Positions 14,310 through 15,546 of a stretch of 15,546 nt of DNA are shown one piece after another. Under the pieces are notes generated by a model that saw nothing but the letters and a program-made list of their open reading frames with translations, had not been told where the DNA came from and ran no database searches. Where the stretch lies: assembly GCA_017998195.1 (NCBI GenBank), contig JAGODN010000014.1, positions 1 through 15,546 of the forward strand. Reading direction: 5' to 3'. The position numbers and the translations under genes are program-made. This DNA comes from Desulfobulbus sp. GTDB taxonomy: Bacteria > Desulfobacterota > Desulfobulbia > Desulfobulbales > Desulfobulbaceae. Numbering within the stretch: the first letter of the stretch is position 1; each line of letters opens with the position of its first letter.

Positions 14310-15368
14310 ATGCACACAAGCGAACGAGAAACCCTGGCGGACGTCCGCATCCCGGTCGTCCAGGTGCCCCCCCACCCGGTCCGCATCGAGCGGACCCCGG
14401 CCCGGACCGAGGCGCTCAAGGCGCGCATCCGCCAGCTGCTGCGCGAACAGGACGCGGTGCTCGCGGCCCATTACTACACCGACAGCGACCTGCAGGACCT
14501 GGCCGACGAGACCGGCGGCTGCGTGGCCGACTCGCTCGAGATGGCCCGTTTCGGCACCGAGCAGCGGGCCACCACCCTGGTGGTCGCCGGGGTCCGCTTC
14601 ATGGGCGAGACCTCGAAGATCCTCAACAACGAGAAGCGGGTGCTGATGCCGGACCTGAACGCCACCTGCTCGCTCGACGAGAACTGTCCGGCTGACCTGT
14701 TCGGCGCCTTCTGCGACCGCCATCCGGACCACACGGTGGTGGTCTACGCCAACACCAGCGCCGAGGTCAAGGCCCGCTCGCACTGGGTGGTGACCTCGGG
14801 CATCGCCCTGCCCATCGTCCGCCACCTGGCGGAGCGGGGCGAGCGCATCCTGTGGGGGCCGGACCGGCACCTGGGCCGCTACGTGCAGCAGCTGACCGGC
14901 GCGGAGATGCTCCTGTGGCCGGGTTCCTGCGTGGTCCACGAGGAGTTCCGGGCGGATGCGCTGGAACTGCTGCGCCGCGAACACCCGCAGGCGGCGGTGC
15001 TCGTCCACCCCGAGTCGCCGCGGGAGGTGGTCGCCCAGGCGGACGTGGTCGGCTCCACCACCGCGCTCATCGAGGCGGTGCGCACCCTGCCCAACCCGGA
15101 GTTCATCGTCGCCACCGACGCCGGCATCTTCAACCGCATGCGCCAGCTGGCGCCGGGCAAGATTCTGCTCGGCGCGCCCACCGCCGGCGAGGGGGCGACC
15201 TGCGAGAGCTGCGCCCGCTGCCCCTGGATGGAGATGAATACCCTGGAAAAGCTGGCGCAGGTGCTGGAAACGGGTGAGAACGAGATCCTGGTGACGCCGG
15301 AGCTGGCCGCCCGGGCGCGGGTGCCCATCCAGCGGATGCTCGACTTCGCCCGGGCGCTGAAGCAGTAG
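14310..15368 (+). CDS. nadA: Quinolinate synthase NadA
   Basis: NadA is a cytoplasmic [4Fe-4S] enzyme that condenses iminoaspartate with dihydroxyacetone phosphate to quinolinate in de novo NAD synthesis. The protein has 352 residues, the usual length. AAHYYTDSDLQDLAD opens the first domain, and GVRFMGETSKILN follows. The expected cluster ligands are Cys120 (NATCSLDENCP), Cys207 (PGSCVVHEEF) and Cys304 in CESCARCPWM. The three are spaced exactly as the E. coli ligands as I recall them (113, 200, 297). VYANTSAEVKA and HPESPREV are further family signatures. The ATG at 14310 has GGGAG (14300-14304) 5 bp upstream. nadB and nadC are not in the window. The gene is divergent from the DAC gene and convergent with the partial gene after it. 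Confidence 0.97.
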   Translation: MHTSERETLADVRIPVVQVPPHPVRIERTPARTEALKARIRQLLREQDAVLAAHYYTDSDLQDLADETGGCVADSLEMARFGTEQRATTLVVAGVRFMGETSKILNNEKRVLMPDLNATCSLDENCPADLFGAFCDRHPDHTVVVYANTSAEVKARSHWVVTSGIALPIVRHLAERGERILWGPDRHLGRYVQQLTGAEMLLWPGSCVVHEEFRADALELLRREHPQAAVLVHPESPREVVAQADVVGSTTALIEAVRTLPNPEFIVATDAGIFNRMRQLAPGKILLGAPTAGEGATCESCARCPWMEMNTLEKLAQVLETGENEILVTPELAARARVPIQRMLDFARALKQ

Positions 15369-15382
15369 CGGCCGCGGCCGCT
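15367..15382. repeat. 16-bp perfect palindrome between convergent stop codons
   Basis: AGCGGCCGCGGCCGCT is its own reverse complement. It begins inside the nadA stop (TAG 15366-15368) and ends on the first base of the minus-strand gene's stop (TCA on + strand, 15382-15384). As RNA it could fold on either strand into a 6-bp GC stem with a CGCG loop. It might act as a compact bidirectional 3'-end structure, though there is no T-tract. Confidence 0.5.
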
Positions 15383-15546
15383 CAGAGGGTCTTGGATTCG
15401 CGGAAGGGGCGGAAGCGGCCGGTGGCCTGGTCCAACCCCTGGAGGAGGATGCTCGGGTCCTGGTAGAGGGTGCTGATCAGCCCGCTCTGGTTGCGGTTGA
15501 GCAGCAGGCGGAGGTCCACCTCCGGCAGGGTGAGCATCTCGTAGTC
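15382..15546 (-). CDS. Unrecognised protein, C-terminal 54 residues (5' end outside window)
   Basis: The minus-strand frame is open from the window edge to a TGA at 15384-15382. It gives 54 residues beginning DYEMLTLPEVDLRLLL and ending GRFRPFRESKTL. It contains NRNQSGLISTLYQDPS, which looks like a compact soluble helical tail with no membrane segment. GC-rich third positions match the neighbouring genes, and no competing plus-strand gene is evident, which supports it as real coding sequence. I do not recognise the family and offer no function. The stop lies 13 bp from the nadA stop, so the two genes converge. Confidence 0.65.
   Translation of the reverse strand, partial: DYEMLTLPEVDLRLLLNRNQSGLISTLYQDPSILLQGLDQATGRFRPFRESKTL

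Overview
The window is GC-rich (roughly two-thirds G+C), almost fully coding, and reads as a chromosomal segment of a Gram-negative bacterium. The best guess is a member of the Desulfobacterota (Desulfobulbales-like). This rests on the style of the FtsZ, FtsA, NadA and radical SAM proteins and on gene order; it is an inference, not a database match. No mobile element, CRISPR array, tRNA or rRNA is visible.

Region 1 (1-6791, + strand) is the distal half of a dcw (division and cell wall) cluster: murG (5' end outside the window), murC, murB, ftsQ, ftsA and ftsZ. The genes are close or overlapping. No ddl lies between murB and ftsQ. An 18-codon ORF bridges murC and murB with stop/start overlaps at both ends. 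ftsA starts inside ftsQ. A short AT-richer gap with an extended -10-like element precedes ftsZ. A perfect 14-bp hairpin at 6849-6879 follows ftsZ and probably ends the cluster transcript. Together MurG, MurC and MurB make peptidoglycan precursors, while FtsQ, FtsA and FtsZ build the divisome.

Region 2 (6984-11375, + strand) is a tightly coupled three-gene unit: a radical SAM protein with an N-terminal B12-binding-like half, a membrane-bound sensor histidine kinase, and a MurG/GT-B-like glycosyltransferase. The first two overlap by 20 bp and the last two by a TGATG junction. A Bcr/CflA-type MFS drug exporter (11514-12731) follows after 138 bp.

Region 3 (12741-15546): a minus-strand gene converges on the MFS gene. 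It encodes a 438-residue protein with a large N-terminal region I do not recognise and a C-terminal diadenylate cyclase (DAC/DisA_N-type) domain that keeps the DGA and RHR motifs. It is the most unusual gene here and a candidate c-di-AMP synthase of non-standard architecture. Divergent from it is nadA (quinolinate synthase, NAD biosynthesis). After nadA, the last 54 codons of an unrecognised minus-strand gene run off the window, and a 16-bp palindrome joins the two convergent stop codons.
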